Assembly: GCA_004558115.1 (NCBI GenBank)
Contig: SFDT01000002.1
Coordinates: 1 to 64,000 of the forward strand
Direction: 5' to 3'
DNA: 64,000 bases
DNA from: Clostridiales bacterium
GTDB lineage: Bacteria; Bacillota; Clostridia; Oscillospirales; Oscillospiraceae
Below, in pieces: positions 9,101-15,947 of the stretch; position 1 is the first letter of the stretch, and each line of letters starts with the position of its first letter. The notes beneath the pieces were generated by a model that made no database searches, was not told the DNA's origin, and worked only from the letters and a program-made list of their open reading frames with translations. A program made the translations under genes and the position numbers.

Positions 9101-9678
9101 TGGCTTCCGGCGCTGACGTGAACATTCTGGTGGTCGATACCGAGGTGTACTCCAACACCGGCGGTCAGGCTTCCAAGGCCACCCAGCTGGGCGCTGTGGC
9201 GCAGTTTGCCAACGCCGGTAAGAAGACCGGCAAGAAGGATCTGGGCGCCATCGCCATGACGTATGGCAATGTCTATGTTGCCCAGGTCGCCATGGGCGCC
9301 AACGAGCAGCACCTCATCACGGCTTTGAAGGAAGCCGAGGCGCATCATGGTCCCTCCCTCATCATTGCTTACGCACCCTGCATCAACCACGGTATCTCCA
9401 AGGGCATGGGCCAGGTCCAGCTGGAGGAGAAGCAGGCCAGCGAGTGCGGCTATTGGCCCCTGTGGCGCTATGTGCCCGAGCTGAAGGACGAGGGTAAGAA
9501 TCCCTTCATCCTGACCAGCAAGGAGCCCAACGGCCAGCTGCTGGACTTCATGATGGGCGAGACCCGGTTCGCCTCTCTGACCAGAACCTTCCCCGAGACG
9601 GCCAAGGAGCTGTTCGAGGCGGCCCAGGAGTTCTGCGCTGATCGTTACGCCAGATACAAGAAGCTGGCCGAGGGCTGA
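6157..9678 (+). CDS. nifJ: Pyruvate:ferredoxin (flavodoxin) oxidoreductase, single chain
   Basis: A 1173-residue, full-length one-chain enzyme. It oxidises pyruvate with CoA to acetyl-CoA and CO2 and reduces ferredoxin or flavodoxin, using thiamine diphosphate and three [4Fe-4S] clusters. Domain I begins with YVSYAFTEVATIYPITPSSPM. Two ferredoxin-type cysteine motifs lie near residues 692 (CIGCNKCALVCP) and 748 (CQGCGACANACP). The thiamine domain carries CAGCGEAPY near 814 and GDGWAYDIGFGGLDHV near 966. Codon use is richer in T- and C-ending preferred codons than in neighbouring genes, typical of a very highly expressed gene. It has its own promoter and terminator. Confidence 0.96.
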   Translation: MAKNKVFKTMDGNEAAAYVSYAFTEVATIYPITPSSPMADHVDAWAANGKKNLFGQPVKLVEMQAESGAAGAMHGSLETGSLTSTYTASQGLLLMIPPMYRIAGSQLPGVMHVSARTVATHSLSIFGDHSDVMACRQTGWAQLASSSVQESMDMAAVAHLSAIKGSIPFQHFFDGFRTSHEIQKIEVLDYEDLGKLLDWDAVQRFKDHALSTEHPTLRHTLQNPDTFFQSREACNTAYDALPAIVEEYMGKINELTGRNYQLFNYYGAPDAERVVVAMGSVCETLTEVVDYLVERGEKVGFIQVHLFRPFSMERLLEKIPASCKCLTVLDRTKEPGAPGEPLYLDVCNALWEGKRTNIEALGGRYGLGSKDTTPAQMKAVFDNMKGEKKNHFTVGINDDVTHLSLPVGENIVTAGKSIISCKFWGLGSDGTVGANKNSIKIIGDHTDQYAQAYFEYDSKKSGGVTKSHLRFGHEPIHSTYYVTMADFVACHKPSYIKDFDIVSEIKPHGTFLLNTSWSGAELEANLPNRVKRQIAEREINFYTIDATAIAMELGLGNRTNTVLQAAFFKLSGIIPIDDAVGYMKAAIVKSYAKKGQKIVDMNSAAVDRGVDAAVKIDVPASWKTLTDDTQAPDANLPHYIRAIQIPVNKQAGDAIPVSEFMPYADGVTPSETSKYEKRGIAVKVPQWLPENCIGCNKCALVCPHAAIRPFLLNAEEEAAKPASFVTKEAKGKGFEGLTFRMQVDPLDCQGCGACANACPAKEKALVMELLDTQMPEQENWDHALTLSTKANPMDKFTVRGSQFERPLYEFSGACAGCGEAPYMKLMSQLFGDRMFVTSATGCSYVVGSSTPSFPYAANEKGHGPANSNSLFEDNAEYALGMKLSIDQMRRQMAAHAEAVVAATSDAELKSAIEAWLAEGDIGDKTRALSEAVVAALDATTETSDDIAFMKANKDVLPKKSVWMYGGDGWAYDIGFGGLDHVLASGADVNILVVDTEVYSNTGGQASKATQLGAVAQFANAGKKTGKKDLGAIAMTYGNVYVAQVAMGANEQHLITALKEAEAHHGPSLIIAYAPCINHGISKGMGQVQLEEKQASECGYWPLWRYVPELKDEGKNPFILTSKEPNGQLLDFMMGETRFASLTRTFPETAKELFEAAQEFCADRYARYKKLAEG

Positions 9679-9717
9679 GCCCCTGCCTGACGCTTATCTG
9701 TGCAGCACAGCATCATA

Positions 9718-9754
9718 AAAAAGAGCGGTACCCGATCTCGGGTACCGCTCTTTT
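9718..9754. terminator. nifJ terminator
   Basis: AAAGAGCGGTACCCG pairs with CGGGTACCGCTCTTT around a very short loop, followed by T. The A and T flanks make it usable in both directions. Confidence 0.85.
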
Positions 9755-9792
9755 CAGCTTGTCAAAGAACCAGGCCAAAGGTGTGGATTTTC

Positions 9793-9824
9793 TGGTATAA
9801 TGGAAGTAAGAGGTGAAGAGAATG
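9793..9824 (+). promoter_or_regulatory. Orphan extended -10 promoter and ribosome-binding site before the relic gene
   Basis: An extended -10 (TG at 9793, TATAAT at 9796-9801) is followed by AGAGGTGA (about 9808-9815) and an ATG at 9822. The reading frame from that ATG stops after 28 codons and differs from the frame of the relic downstream. The start signals of a lost gene therefore seem preserved while most of its body is gone. Confidence 0.5.
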
Positions 9825-9834
9825 GAAAAAAGAT

Positions 9835-10034
9835 TCTCGGAAAGCGCCGGTCATCGAGGGCAAGTATGTCCTGAGCTACAAGCCCAAGGAGAAGAAGCCT
9901 GTTGAGGAGTACCTGAAGATGCAGGGCCGTTTCGCCCACATGTTCAAGCCCGGCAACGAGTGGATGATCGAGCAGGTCCAGAAGGAAGTCGACCGCAACT
10001 GTGGGAAGAGCTTCTGAAGCTCTGCGAGCTGTAA
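9835..10034 (+). pseudogene. C-terminal relic of a 2-oxoacid:ferredoxin oxidoreductase beta subunit
   Basis: Reading 9838-9999 in one frame gives RKAPVIEGKYVLS, then PVEEYLKMQGRFAHMFKPGN and EWMIEQVQKEVDRN. A shift past two extra bases (TG at 10000-10001) then gives WEELLKLCEL and TAA at 10032-10034. This is the characteristic C-terminus of the thiamine-binding beta subunit of multi-subunit pyruvate or 2-oxoisovalerate ferredoxin oxidoreductases. The rest of that subunit (normally over 200 residues upstream) is absent, no start codon is in frame, and the frameshift splits the end. It lies just downstream of the intact one-chain enzyme, but it belongs to a different architecture and is not a duplicate of the nifJ end. 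Family recognition is from memory of the conserved C-terminal pattern. Confidence 0.7.
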
Positions 10035-10051
10035 GATTTCCCCTGCATGCT

Positions 10052-10091
10052 GCAAAAAGCGCCCGTCCTGAAAAGGACGGGCGCTTTTTGC
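10052..10091. terminator. Strong bidirectional terminator
   Basis: GCAAAAAGCGCCCGTCC (10052-10068) pairs perfectly with 10075-10091 around TGAAAA. The A-rich and T-rich arms would stop both rightward transcription through the relic and leftward transcription of the XRE operon. Confidence 0.85.
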
Positions 10092-10102
10092 GCGAAGCAG
10101 AG

Positions 10103-10145
10103 AAAAGCCGCTGCTTTCCAAGATACGAAAAGCAGCGGCTTTTTC
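10103..10145 (-). terminator. Terminator of the leftward XRE operon
   Basis: AAAAGCCGCTGCTTT (10103-10117) pairs with AAAGCAGCGGCTTTT (10128-10142) just past the stop codon of the XRE gene, with T-rich flanks on the minus strand. Confidence 0.75.
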
Positions 10146-10608
10146 ATGATTTGCCCAGTTCTTTACGGACGGCCTGCCGCAGCAGGGCCTGCCCCTCGGG
10201 GGAGCGGAGCACATCCAGCACCGCGGCGCGGACCACGCCTTGGAAGGACTTGCTGTTCAGCAGGGCGCTGAACACGGCGCTGTCCTGGCCCCCGCCGGAG
10301 GACTGGACCACCACCGGGGCGGCGGGCCGTTTGGGCGCCGGCGCGGGGGCGGGCTCCTCCTCGGCGTAAGCCCGCTCCAGCCAGGTGCCCTGGCCTTCTT
10401 CCCGGACATCCACCTCGCCCCGGAGATAGGCCAGGGTGACGCCGAAAAACTCCGCCAGCTTTTTCTGCTGGTCCTGGGAGGGCGTCTGCCGTCCGGTCTC
10501 AAATTTTTCCGCCGCGCTTTTGGGGAAACCCAAAGCGGCGGACAGGGCGGGACGGCTGAGGTTCCGCTCCGTCCGCAGGGCTTCAATGCGCTGTGCCATG
10601 GTGACCAT
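10144..10608 (-). CDS. XRE-family transcriptional regulator
   Basis: A 154-residue cytosolic DNA-binding protein. Residues about 5-65 form a Cro/C1-type helix-turn-helix (RIEALRTERNLSRPALSAAL, then KSAAEKFETGRQTPSQDQ). A proline/alanine-rich linker (about 85-100) follows, and then a helical C-terminal segment rich in Leu, Val and Arg that may dimerise. The gene is the last of three leftward genes and follows the class III aminotransferase by 21 bases, with AGGAGG nine bases before the ATG. It may regulate this operon. Its target and ligand cannot be read from the sequence. Confidence 0.8.
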   Translation of the reverse strand: MVTMAQRIEALRTERNLSRPALSAALGFPKSAAEKFETGRQTPSQDQQKKLAEFFGVTLAYLRGEVDVREEGQGTWLERAYAEEEPAPAPAPKRPAAPVVVQSSGGGQDSAVFSALLNSKSFQGVVRAAVLDVLRSPEGQALLRQAVRKELGKS

Positions 10609-10629
10609 TGTGTGATTCCTCCTGAAAAC

Positions 10630-11883
10630 TCAATCTTTGGGGTGACGCTGCCGGATGACGGAGAAAGCCTCCTCCGCCACGGCGATCGTCTCGGCAATGT
10701 CCTCGTCGGAGAGGGCATAGTTGATGAAGTGATTGTGGTGGGTGGTGAAAAACACGCCCCGCTTCACGCACTCGGCGATCCACTCCTGGTGGAGCATCAG
10801 GCTGGGGTCATCCGCCAGCCGCAGGTAAAACAGGCTGGGCATTCCCGAAACGTGGAGGTCAAAGCCGTACTTCTGTCCGGCGGCAATAAGACCATCGCCC
10901 AATTTTTTGCCCTTTTCGTTTAGTATTTTGGGCAAATCCAGCTTTTTCATTTTCTCCACGCAGGCGATGCCGGCGGCGAAGGGCACGGCGGAGAGCCAGT
11001 AGCTGCCGGTGTAGCTGATGCCGGAAACGGTGCCCTTCAAAAACTCCTTGCCGCACAGGGCGGAGACGTTGTAGCCGTTGGCCAGGGCCTTGCAGAAGCA
11101 GATGAGGTCCGCCTCAAAGTCGAAATAGTGGTCGCTGCCCTGGAGGTCCAGCCGCCAGCCGGCCCGGACATCGTCCACGATGAGGATGGCGCCTTCGTCC
11201 GTGCACAGCTTGCGGACCTTCTGCCAGTACCCGTCGGCAGGCAGCTCATTGTCTTTAAAATTGCCGTGCATGTAGGGCTGGCCGATGACGGCGGCGATCT
11301 GGCCCTTGTAGCGGTCAAACAGCTCCGCCAGGGCGTCAAAGTCATTCCACTCCACGTACAGGTTGTGCATCACATCTTCTTCCAGCACGCCGGAGTAGTC
11401 CATCTTCTGGGTCCAGGGAGAGACGCCGTGGTAGTAGCCCTTGAAAAAGACGATCTTCTTCCGGTGGGTGTGGGCTCTGGCGGTCATGACCGCCAGGGTG
11501 GTGACATCGTTGCCGTTCTTGGCGAAAAAGGCCCAGTCGGCGGAGGCCACGGTCTCCACCAGCAGCTCCGCGAAGTCGATCATTTTGGTGGAGGGAATGG
11601 TGACACAGTCCTCCAGCTGCCGCTGCTTGGCCGCCGCGGCGTCCACGTCCGGGTCGTGGTAGCCCAGGACATTGGGGCCGTAGCCGCACATATAGTCGAT
11701 CATCCGGTTGCCGTCCACGTCCCAGAAATAGCTGCCCTGAGCCCGGGAGGAGAACAAAGGCCACGCCTCCACGGGGGTATAGCAGCCCTCGGCGGGGCCC
11801 TGGTGGCCGTAAATGCCGGAGGGGATCACCTTACAGGCTCGGAGGTATTCCTCCCGGCTTTTGGAATAGTCGTTGATCTTCAT
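10630..11883 (-). CDS. Class III aminotransferase (glutamate-1-semialdehyde aminomutase-like)
   Basis: A 417-residue PLP enzyme of the class III (omega-aminotransferase) fold. Visible motifs include the cofactor-contacting GNDVTTLAVMTAR, the aspartate in LIVDDVRAGWR, and the Schiff-base lysine in CFCKALANGYN. It resembles glutamate-1-semialdehyde 2,1-aminomutase and related aminotransferases, but no haem genes are nearby, so another amino substrate is more likely. It is the middle gene of a leftward operon (unknown protein, aminotransferase, XRE). AAGGAGG precedes its ATG, and only 12 bases separate it from the gene upstream. The exact substrate is unknown. Confidence 0.82.
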   Translation of the reverse strand: MKINDYSKSREEYLRACKVIPSGIYGHQGPAEGCYTPVEAWPLFSSRAQGSYFWDVDGNRMIDYMCGYGPNVLGYHDPDVDAAAAKQRQLEDCVTIPSTKMIDFAELLVETVASADWAFFAKNGNDVTTLAVMTARAHTHRKKIVFFKGYYHGVSPWTQKMDYSGVLEEDVMHNLYVEWNDFDALAELFDRYKGQIAAVIGQPYMHGNFKDNELPADGYWQKVRKLCTDEGAILIVDDVRAGWRLDLQGSDHYFDFEADLICFCKALANGYNVSALCGKEFLKGTVSGISYTGSYWLSAVPFAAGIACVEKMKKLDLPKILNEKGKKLGDGLIAAGQKYGFDLHVSGMPSLFYLRLADDPSLMLHQEWIAECVKRGVFFTTHHNHFINYALSDEDIAETIAVAEEAFSVIRQRHPKD

Positions 11884-11895
11884 GATGGTCCCTCC

Positions 11896-12651
11896 TTACG
11901 CGAGATATACCGCCACCCGGTCCAGGATGCGGTTGATGTTGTCGATCTGGGAGATCATACCGCCGATGCGGACCTGTCCCAGCCCCACGGCGGCGATGGC
12001 GTTCACCTGGCCGTCAAACAGGTCCCGGGCCAGGTGCATCCCCTGGAACTCCATATAGGAGAGGAACTGCTCCGGCGCCTGGTGGACGGCGGTCAGGCGG
12101 TGGTCCCGGCAGCACAGGGCCGCGGCGGGGCCGCCGGCAATGGAGAGCTTCGCGGTGCCGTCCACGATGTTGGAGGCGGAGAATTGGCCGATGGTATCTT
12201 GATTGGCCACCTGGGCGATGGCCTCCGCGATGACATGGAACATCAGCGTGGTGGAGACACGGAAAAACTCCGGGTCACTGAGGGCGCCGGGAGCCGGCTT
12301 CAAAAAGGCGCCCAGCCGGTCCGTCAGCTTGGTGAAGGGGCCCAGCAGAAAGCCCACCTTGGTGAAGCCCTTGCTGGGAATGGGCGTCACCGTGCCGTCG
12401 ATGAGGCCGTTGAACTTTTCACAGGAGGTGAAGGGCAGTTTGACCTGGCACCGCTCCGTGCCGGGGACCATGCGGCACTGGCCGCCGCCGAAAAACAGGG
12501 TGGCCTCCGGTCCGCCCTTCACGGAAAAGCCTATGGAAACGGACTTCCCCGCAATGAGCTGCGCGGACGCCGAGTCCAGCTGACAGAGATAGGGAATAGC
12601 GCCCAGCACGGCGAAAAGGTTGATGTAAGCCATGGTCCTCGCGTCTTTCAT
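11896..12651 (-). CDS. Conserved protein of unknown function, possibly SCP2-like
   Basis: A 251-residue protein without a signal peptide. It contains glycine-rich stretches (FSVKGGPEATLFFGGGQ and KVGFLLGPFTKLTDRL) and several cysteines. Parts recall the SCP2 sterol-carrier fold, but the match is weak. It leads a leftward operon and lies 12 bases upstream of the class III aminotransferase, so it probably serves the same pathway. ATG 12651 was chosen over an upstream ATG because GGAGG lies 8 bases before it. I do not assign a reaction. Confidence 0.6.
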   Translation of the reverse strand: MKDARTMAYINLFAVLGAIPYLCQLDSASAQLIAGKSVSIGFSVKGGPEATLFFGGGQCRMVPGTERCQVKLPFTSCEKFNGLIDGTVTPIPSKGFTKVGFLLGPFTKLTDRLGAFLKPAPGALSDPEFFRVSTTLMFHVIAEAIAQVANQDTIGQFSASNIVDGTAKLSIAGGPAAALCCRDHRLTAVHQAPEQFLSYMEFQGMHLARDLFDGQVNAIAAVGLGQVRIGGMISQIDNINRILDRVAVYLA

Positions 12652-12708
12652 ACGGCTGCCTCCAGTTTGCATTTGATGATTCAGTATACAGCGAAATGCC
12701 GGGAAGTG

Positions 12709-12743
12709 CAAGCGGAGGCAGCCCTTTGGGCTGCCTCCGCTTG
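12709..12743. terminator. Perfect 16-bp hairpin between leftward genes
   Basis: CAAGCGGAGGCAGCCC (12709-12724) pairs with 12728-12743 around TTT. It lies just past the flavodoxin stop codon and probably ends that transcript, though the T-tract on the minus strand is poor. Confidence 0.6.
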
Positions 12744-12749
12744 GAAATT

Positions 12750-13196
12750 TTATTCGGAGATGCTTTGATAGAACCGGACCGCGCCGGCCAGGTCTTCCGG
12801 GTCGGGATGGCCCTTGGCTATGCCGCCCACCAGCCGGAAGGGGCCGAAGGTGTCAAAACCCAAGCAGCCGTATTCCCCCAGGATCTCGGCGTTTTTGGCG
12901 CGGACGATCTTGGCGATGGCATCCGTGTAGCTCTGCTTTTTTGCCCCGCAGGTGTAAAGAAAGAACACCGGCTTTCCCTCGGGCAGACATGTTTCCGCCA
13001 GATGCAGGACGCTTTTGTGGAACTTGGAATAGTAAATACCGGAGGCGAAGCCCACCCGCTCATAGCCGCGCAGATCGGCATCCGGGGCAGCTGCGGCGTC
13101 GATCAGGTCTATGCCGTCAAAGGCCTCCGCAAGGGCATCCACAAGCTGTTTCGTGTTGCCGTGATGTTTGGAATAATAGACGATGGCTGTTTTCAT
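12750..13196 (-). CDS. Flavodoxin-family protein
   Basis: A 148-residue flavodoxin-fold protein. The N-terminus KTAIVYYSKHHGNTKQLVDAL is the FMN-phosphate-binding loop, here S-K-H-H-G-N-T-K. Later loops include FASGIYYSKFHKS and FLYTCGAKKQ. It is probably a small electron carrier or FMN oxidoreductase in the cytosol. ATG 13196 is chosen over TTG 13202 because AAGGAG lies eight bases upstream of it. It is divergent from an HxlR-type regulator with an inverted repeat in the shared 111-base gap, the usual arrangement for redox- or electrophile-sensing control. A physiological partner cannot be named. Confidence 0.8.
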   Translation of the reverse strand: MKTAIVYYSKHHGNTKQLVDALAEAFDGIDLIDAAAAPDADLRGYERVGFASGIYYSKFHKSVLHLAETCLPEGKPVFFLYTCGAKKQSYTDAIAKIVRAKNAEILGEYGCLGFDTFGPFRLVGGIAKGHPDPEDLAGAVRFYQSISE

Positions 13197-13221
13197 AAGC
13201 AAATCTCCTTGATTTGTGGCA

Positions 13222-13236
13222 GTATAAAAATTATAC
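13222..13236. promoter_or_regulatory. Candidate HxlR operator in the divergent promoter
   Basis: GTATAA (13222-13227) and TTATAC (13231-13236) form an inverted repeat around AAA in the gap between flavodoxin and hxlR. It overlaps TATA-type -10 sequence on the minus strand. HxlR proteins bind such AT-rich dyads. Confidence 0.5.
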
Positions 13237-13307
13237 TATACAAAAAGACGGCGGGCAAGTACGCAGAAAGCGTATACCTGGTATCGTCAACTGTACTGGA
13301 GGGGGCA

Positions 13308-13670
13308 ATGAGAAAGGACATGACGGCGGAGGAATACCTGCAACAGATACTTTCGGACGGTATGCGGGATGACTGCCCCGTGGGGCGCACGCTGGAATTG
13401 CTGAGCGGCAAATGGCGGACCCGCATTATTTTTGAGCTTTGCAAAAAGCCTTCGTGGCGGTTTTGCGAGTTGAAAAAAGCGGTCCCAAGGATCACCAACA
13501 CCATGCTGACGACGGTGCTGCGGGACCTGGAGCGCCTGGGGATCGTGGGCAGGGAACAGTTCAATGAGATCCCGCCCCATGTGGAATATGCGCTGACGGA
13601 GAAGGGCAGGGCGCTGCTCCCGGTATTTTTTGAGCTGGCAAAGTGGGGCGACGCCTACCTTGCGGAGTGA
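13308..13670 (+). CDS. HxlR-family transcriptional regulator
   Basis: A 120-residue winged-helix regulator of the MarR-like HxlR family. It shows the family signature early (a cysteine in DDCPVGRTLELLSGKWRTRI), then the recognition helix region KKAVPRITNTMLTTVLRDLE and the wing segment PPHVEYALTEKGRAL. The conserved cysteine is often the redox or electrophile sensor in this family. Start ATG 13308 follows GGAGGGGG; longer in-frame starts would run through the divergent promoter. The neighbouring flavodoxin gene is the obvious candidate target. Confidence 0.88.
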   Translation: MRKDMTAEEYLQQILSDGMRDDCPVGRTLELLSGKWRTRIIFELCKKPSWRFCELKKAVPRITNTMLTTVLRDLERLGIVGREQFNEIPPHVEYALTEKGRALLPVFFELAKWGDAYLAE

Positions 13671-13754
13671 CCGCGTTTTCTGTGAAACAGTGGACTTTCG
13701 GGCGGCGGCATGATACAATAATACGACTATTTTCCAACGGAGCGGGAGGCGGAC

Positions 13755-14648
13755 ATGCGGTATACGGGACAGCGGAGACGGCGGCTGCGGCAGGCGAAGC
13801 GGGCCTGCCTGGGGCTTTTGGCCTGCTTTGCGCTGTGGTGCGCCTGGGGACTGTGGCAGTCCTATCACCATCCGGTGACACGGGAGTGGACGGTGGACCT
13901 GCCCCAACTGGATGGCCCGGTGCGGCTGGCGGTGCTGTCCGACCTTCATGACATGGATCTTGGCGGAGACAACCGCCGTCTGGTGGAGCTGACGGCGGCG
14001 GAGAAGCCGGACCTGGTCCTGCTGGACGGGGATATGCTCAACAGCTATTCCCAGGACAGCGGCCGGGTGTGCTCGCTGGTGCGGCAGCTGGCGGATATTG
14101 CGCCGGTCTATTACGCCTGGGGCAACCACGAGCTGGAATACATGGAACGGGGGACTTCCCCGCTGGAGGCGGAGCTCACCGCCGCCGGTGCCGTGGTGCT
14201 GGACCGCTCCTTTGCGGACCTGACCGTGCATGGCCAGCGCCTTCGCCTGGGCGGACTGTACGATTACGCCTTCGCCTTGGATGATTTCAACACCTGCGAC
14301 CCTGCCCGCATGGACCCAGCGGTGTACGGTTTCCTGTCGGAGTTCCAGGAGACGGACCGGTGCCGCATCCTGCTGTCCCATCGGCCGGACAGCTTTGTGT
14401 TTGGGGAGGCCTCCGCCACCTGGGGAGTGGAACTGGTCATCAGCGGCCACGACCACGGCGGCCAGGTGGTGCTGCCGTTTCTGGGCGGCGTCTTCGGCGG
14501 AGACCAGGGGCTGTTTCCGGAGTATATCCACGGCCTGTATGAAAAGGACGGCATCCGGCTGGCCATTACCAGCGGCCTTGGCACCCACTGGGAAAAGCTG
14601 CCCCGGATGTGGAACCCGCCGGAGATCATGATTTTAAATTTACGGTAA
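13755..14648 (+). CDS. Membrane-anchored metallophosphoesterase
   Basis: A 297-residue protein with one N-terminal transmembrane anchor (about residues 17-36) and an outside-facing calcineurin-type phosphoesterase domain. Metal-binding motifs occur in order: SDLHDMD, DGDML, GNHE, then LLSHRPD and SGHDHGGQ. It resembles YkuE/YaeI-type enzymes, which act on lipid or nucleotide phosphoesters at the membrane. GGGAGG lies before the ATG, and a weak promoter (TGGACT, 17 bases, TACAAT) lies upstream. The next gene follows within 25 bases, so the two are probably co-transcribed. The substrate is not known. Confidence 0.87.
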   Translation: MRYTGQRRRRLRQAKRACLGLLACFALWCAWGLWQSYHHPVTREWTVDLPQLDGPVRLAVLSDLHDMDLGGDNRRLVELTAAEKPDLVLLDGDMLNSYSQDSGRVCSLVRQLADIAPVYYAWGNHELEYMERGTSPLEAELTAAGAVVLDRSFADLTVHGQRLRLGGLYDYAFALDDFNTCDPARMDPAVYGFLSEFQETDRCRILLSHRPDSFVFGEASATWGVELVISGHDHGGQVVLPFLGGVFGGDQGLFPEYIHGLYEKDGIRLAITSGLGTHWEKLPRMWNPPEIMILNLR

Positions 14649-14670
14649 AGGAAATGAGGTGAAAGCGCCT

Positions 14671-15897
14671 GTGGAACAGTATGAACGACAGCTGCTGGAG
14701 GCTCTGCGGGCGTTTTTGCGAAGCGAACCGGCCCGGGTGCTGCTGACGGAGCAAGCGGACTGGGCGCGGCTGTGGGAGCTGGCGGCCCAGCAGAAGGTGC
14801 TGCCCATGGCGGCGGATGCCCTGGCGCCCGCGCTGCGGACAGGCGGCGGTGAAGCCAATCTGGCGGCGGTGCGAAAGACCGCCGTGCAGACCATGACGGT
14901 GCAGTTCCACCGCAGCGCCGTATTTCTGGAGCTGTACCGAAAGCTGCTGGAAAAAGGGACCCGCCCCCTTGTGGTGAAGGGAATTTTGTGCCGGGAGCTG
15001 TATCCGAAGCCGGACCTGCGGATCTCCGCGGATGAGGACCTGCTGGTGGCGGAGGAGGAGCTGCCCACGGTGCTGGCGGCGCTGCGGAAGGCCGGCATGA
15101 CGGTGGAGGACCCGGACGCGGAGCAGGTGCTGGCCTGCCGGGACAGCCGGACAGGGCTGTATCTGGAGCTGCACCGGACGCTGTTTCCGGCGTCCTCGGA
15201 GGTGTACGGCGGGCTGAACCGCTTTTTTGACGATGCCTTTGCCAATGCTGCGGAAGTGCCGGTGGAAGGCGGGACGGTGTGGTCATTGTGCCCGGAGGCG
15301 CATTTGCTGTATCTCATCCTTCACAGCTTCAAGCACTTTCTCCACTCGGGCTTCGGCATCCGGCAGGTGTGCGACATCTGCCTGTTTACCGAAGCCTATG
15401 GCGCGGAGCTGGACTGGCACCGTCTGGCGGAGCGGCTGGCCCAGGCCCGGGCGGATGTGTTTGCCGCCAACCTGCTGGCCATTGGCCGGGAATACCTGGG
15501 CTTTTCCCGGTATCCGGAGGAAGCGGAAGCCTGGATGGCCGGATTCGGAGACAAATTGGACTGCGGTGACCTGCTGGCAGACCTGCTGGCCAGCGGTATT
15601 TACGGCAGCAGCTCTCTTTCCCGGCAGCACAGCAGTCTCATCACCCTTAACGCGGTGAAGGACGGCGCCGGCGGCAGGAGCGCCCACCGGGTGCTGCGGA
15701 CGATGTTCCCGGCTCGGAAGGACCTGCTCAGGGCATATCCCTATCTGGAGCGGTATCCCTGGCTGCTGCCGGCGGCGTGGGTCCAGCGGCTTGGCCGCTA
15801 TCAGAGCCAGAACGGAGGCGCGGAGTCTGCCAAGGAGAGCCTTTCCATCGGAACCCAGCGGGTGGAGCTGCTGAAAAAATACCAGGTGATCCGGTGA
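14671..15897 (+). CDS. Nucleotidyltransferase-family protein (PF14907 type)
   Basis: A 408-residue protein of the uncharacterised nucleotidyltransferase family. Signs are the KGI-L-C-R-E-L-Y-P-K-P-D-L-R segment followed by the paired acids SADEDLLV, and the later LELHRTLFP and HLLYLILHSFKHFLHS. Members are often encoded with PqqD-like proteins, HPr-kinase-like proteins, S24/S26 peptidases and ABC exporters in peptide-modification loci. The same partners occur further right in this window (24728-33061). GTG 14671 is chosen because GAGGTGA lies eight bases before it; GTG 14659 is an alternative. It follows the phosphoesterase closely. Confidence 0.72.
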   Translation: MEQYERQLLEALRAFLRSEPARVLLTEQADWARLWELAAQQKVLPMAADALAPALRTGGGEANLAAVRKTAVQTMTVQFHRSAVFLELYRKLLEKGTRPLVVKGILCRELYPKPDLRISADEDLLVAEEELPTVLAALRKAGMTVEDPDAEQVLACRDSRTGLYLELHRTLFPASSEVYGGLNRFFDDAFANAAEVPVEGGTVWSLCPEAHLLYLILHSFKHFLHSGFGIRQVCDICLFTEAYGAELDWHRLAERLAQARADVFAANLLAIGREYLGFSRYPEEAEAWMAGFGDKLDCGDLLADLLASGIYGSSSLSRQHSSLITLNAVKDGAGGRSAHRVLRTMFPARKDLLRAYPYLERYPWLLPAAWVQRLGRYQSQNGGAESAKESLSIGTQRVELLKKYQVIR

Positions 15898-15901
15898 AGG
15901 A

Positions 15902-15935
15902 AAAAACGGGAGGGACTGAGGTCCCTCCCGTTTTT
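15902..15935. terminator. Bidirectional terminator between convergent genes
   Basis: AAAAACGGGAGGGAC (15902-15916) pairs perfectly with 15921-15935 around TGAG. It serves the nucleotidyltransferase gene and the convergent aminotransferase gene. Confidence 0.9.
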
Positions 15936-15947
15936 GAACGGTATGGT

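Noticed and set aside
6034..9390. Long minus-strand open frame opposite nifJ
   Set aside because: It lies entirely under a highly expressed known gene whose codon bias removes antisense stop codons. No start signals or domain.
9822..9905. 28-codon frame from ATG 9822 considered as a small gene
   Set aside because: The frame stops early, and the conserved protein signal is in another frame; it is better read as start signals left from a deleted gene.
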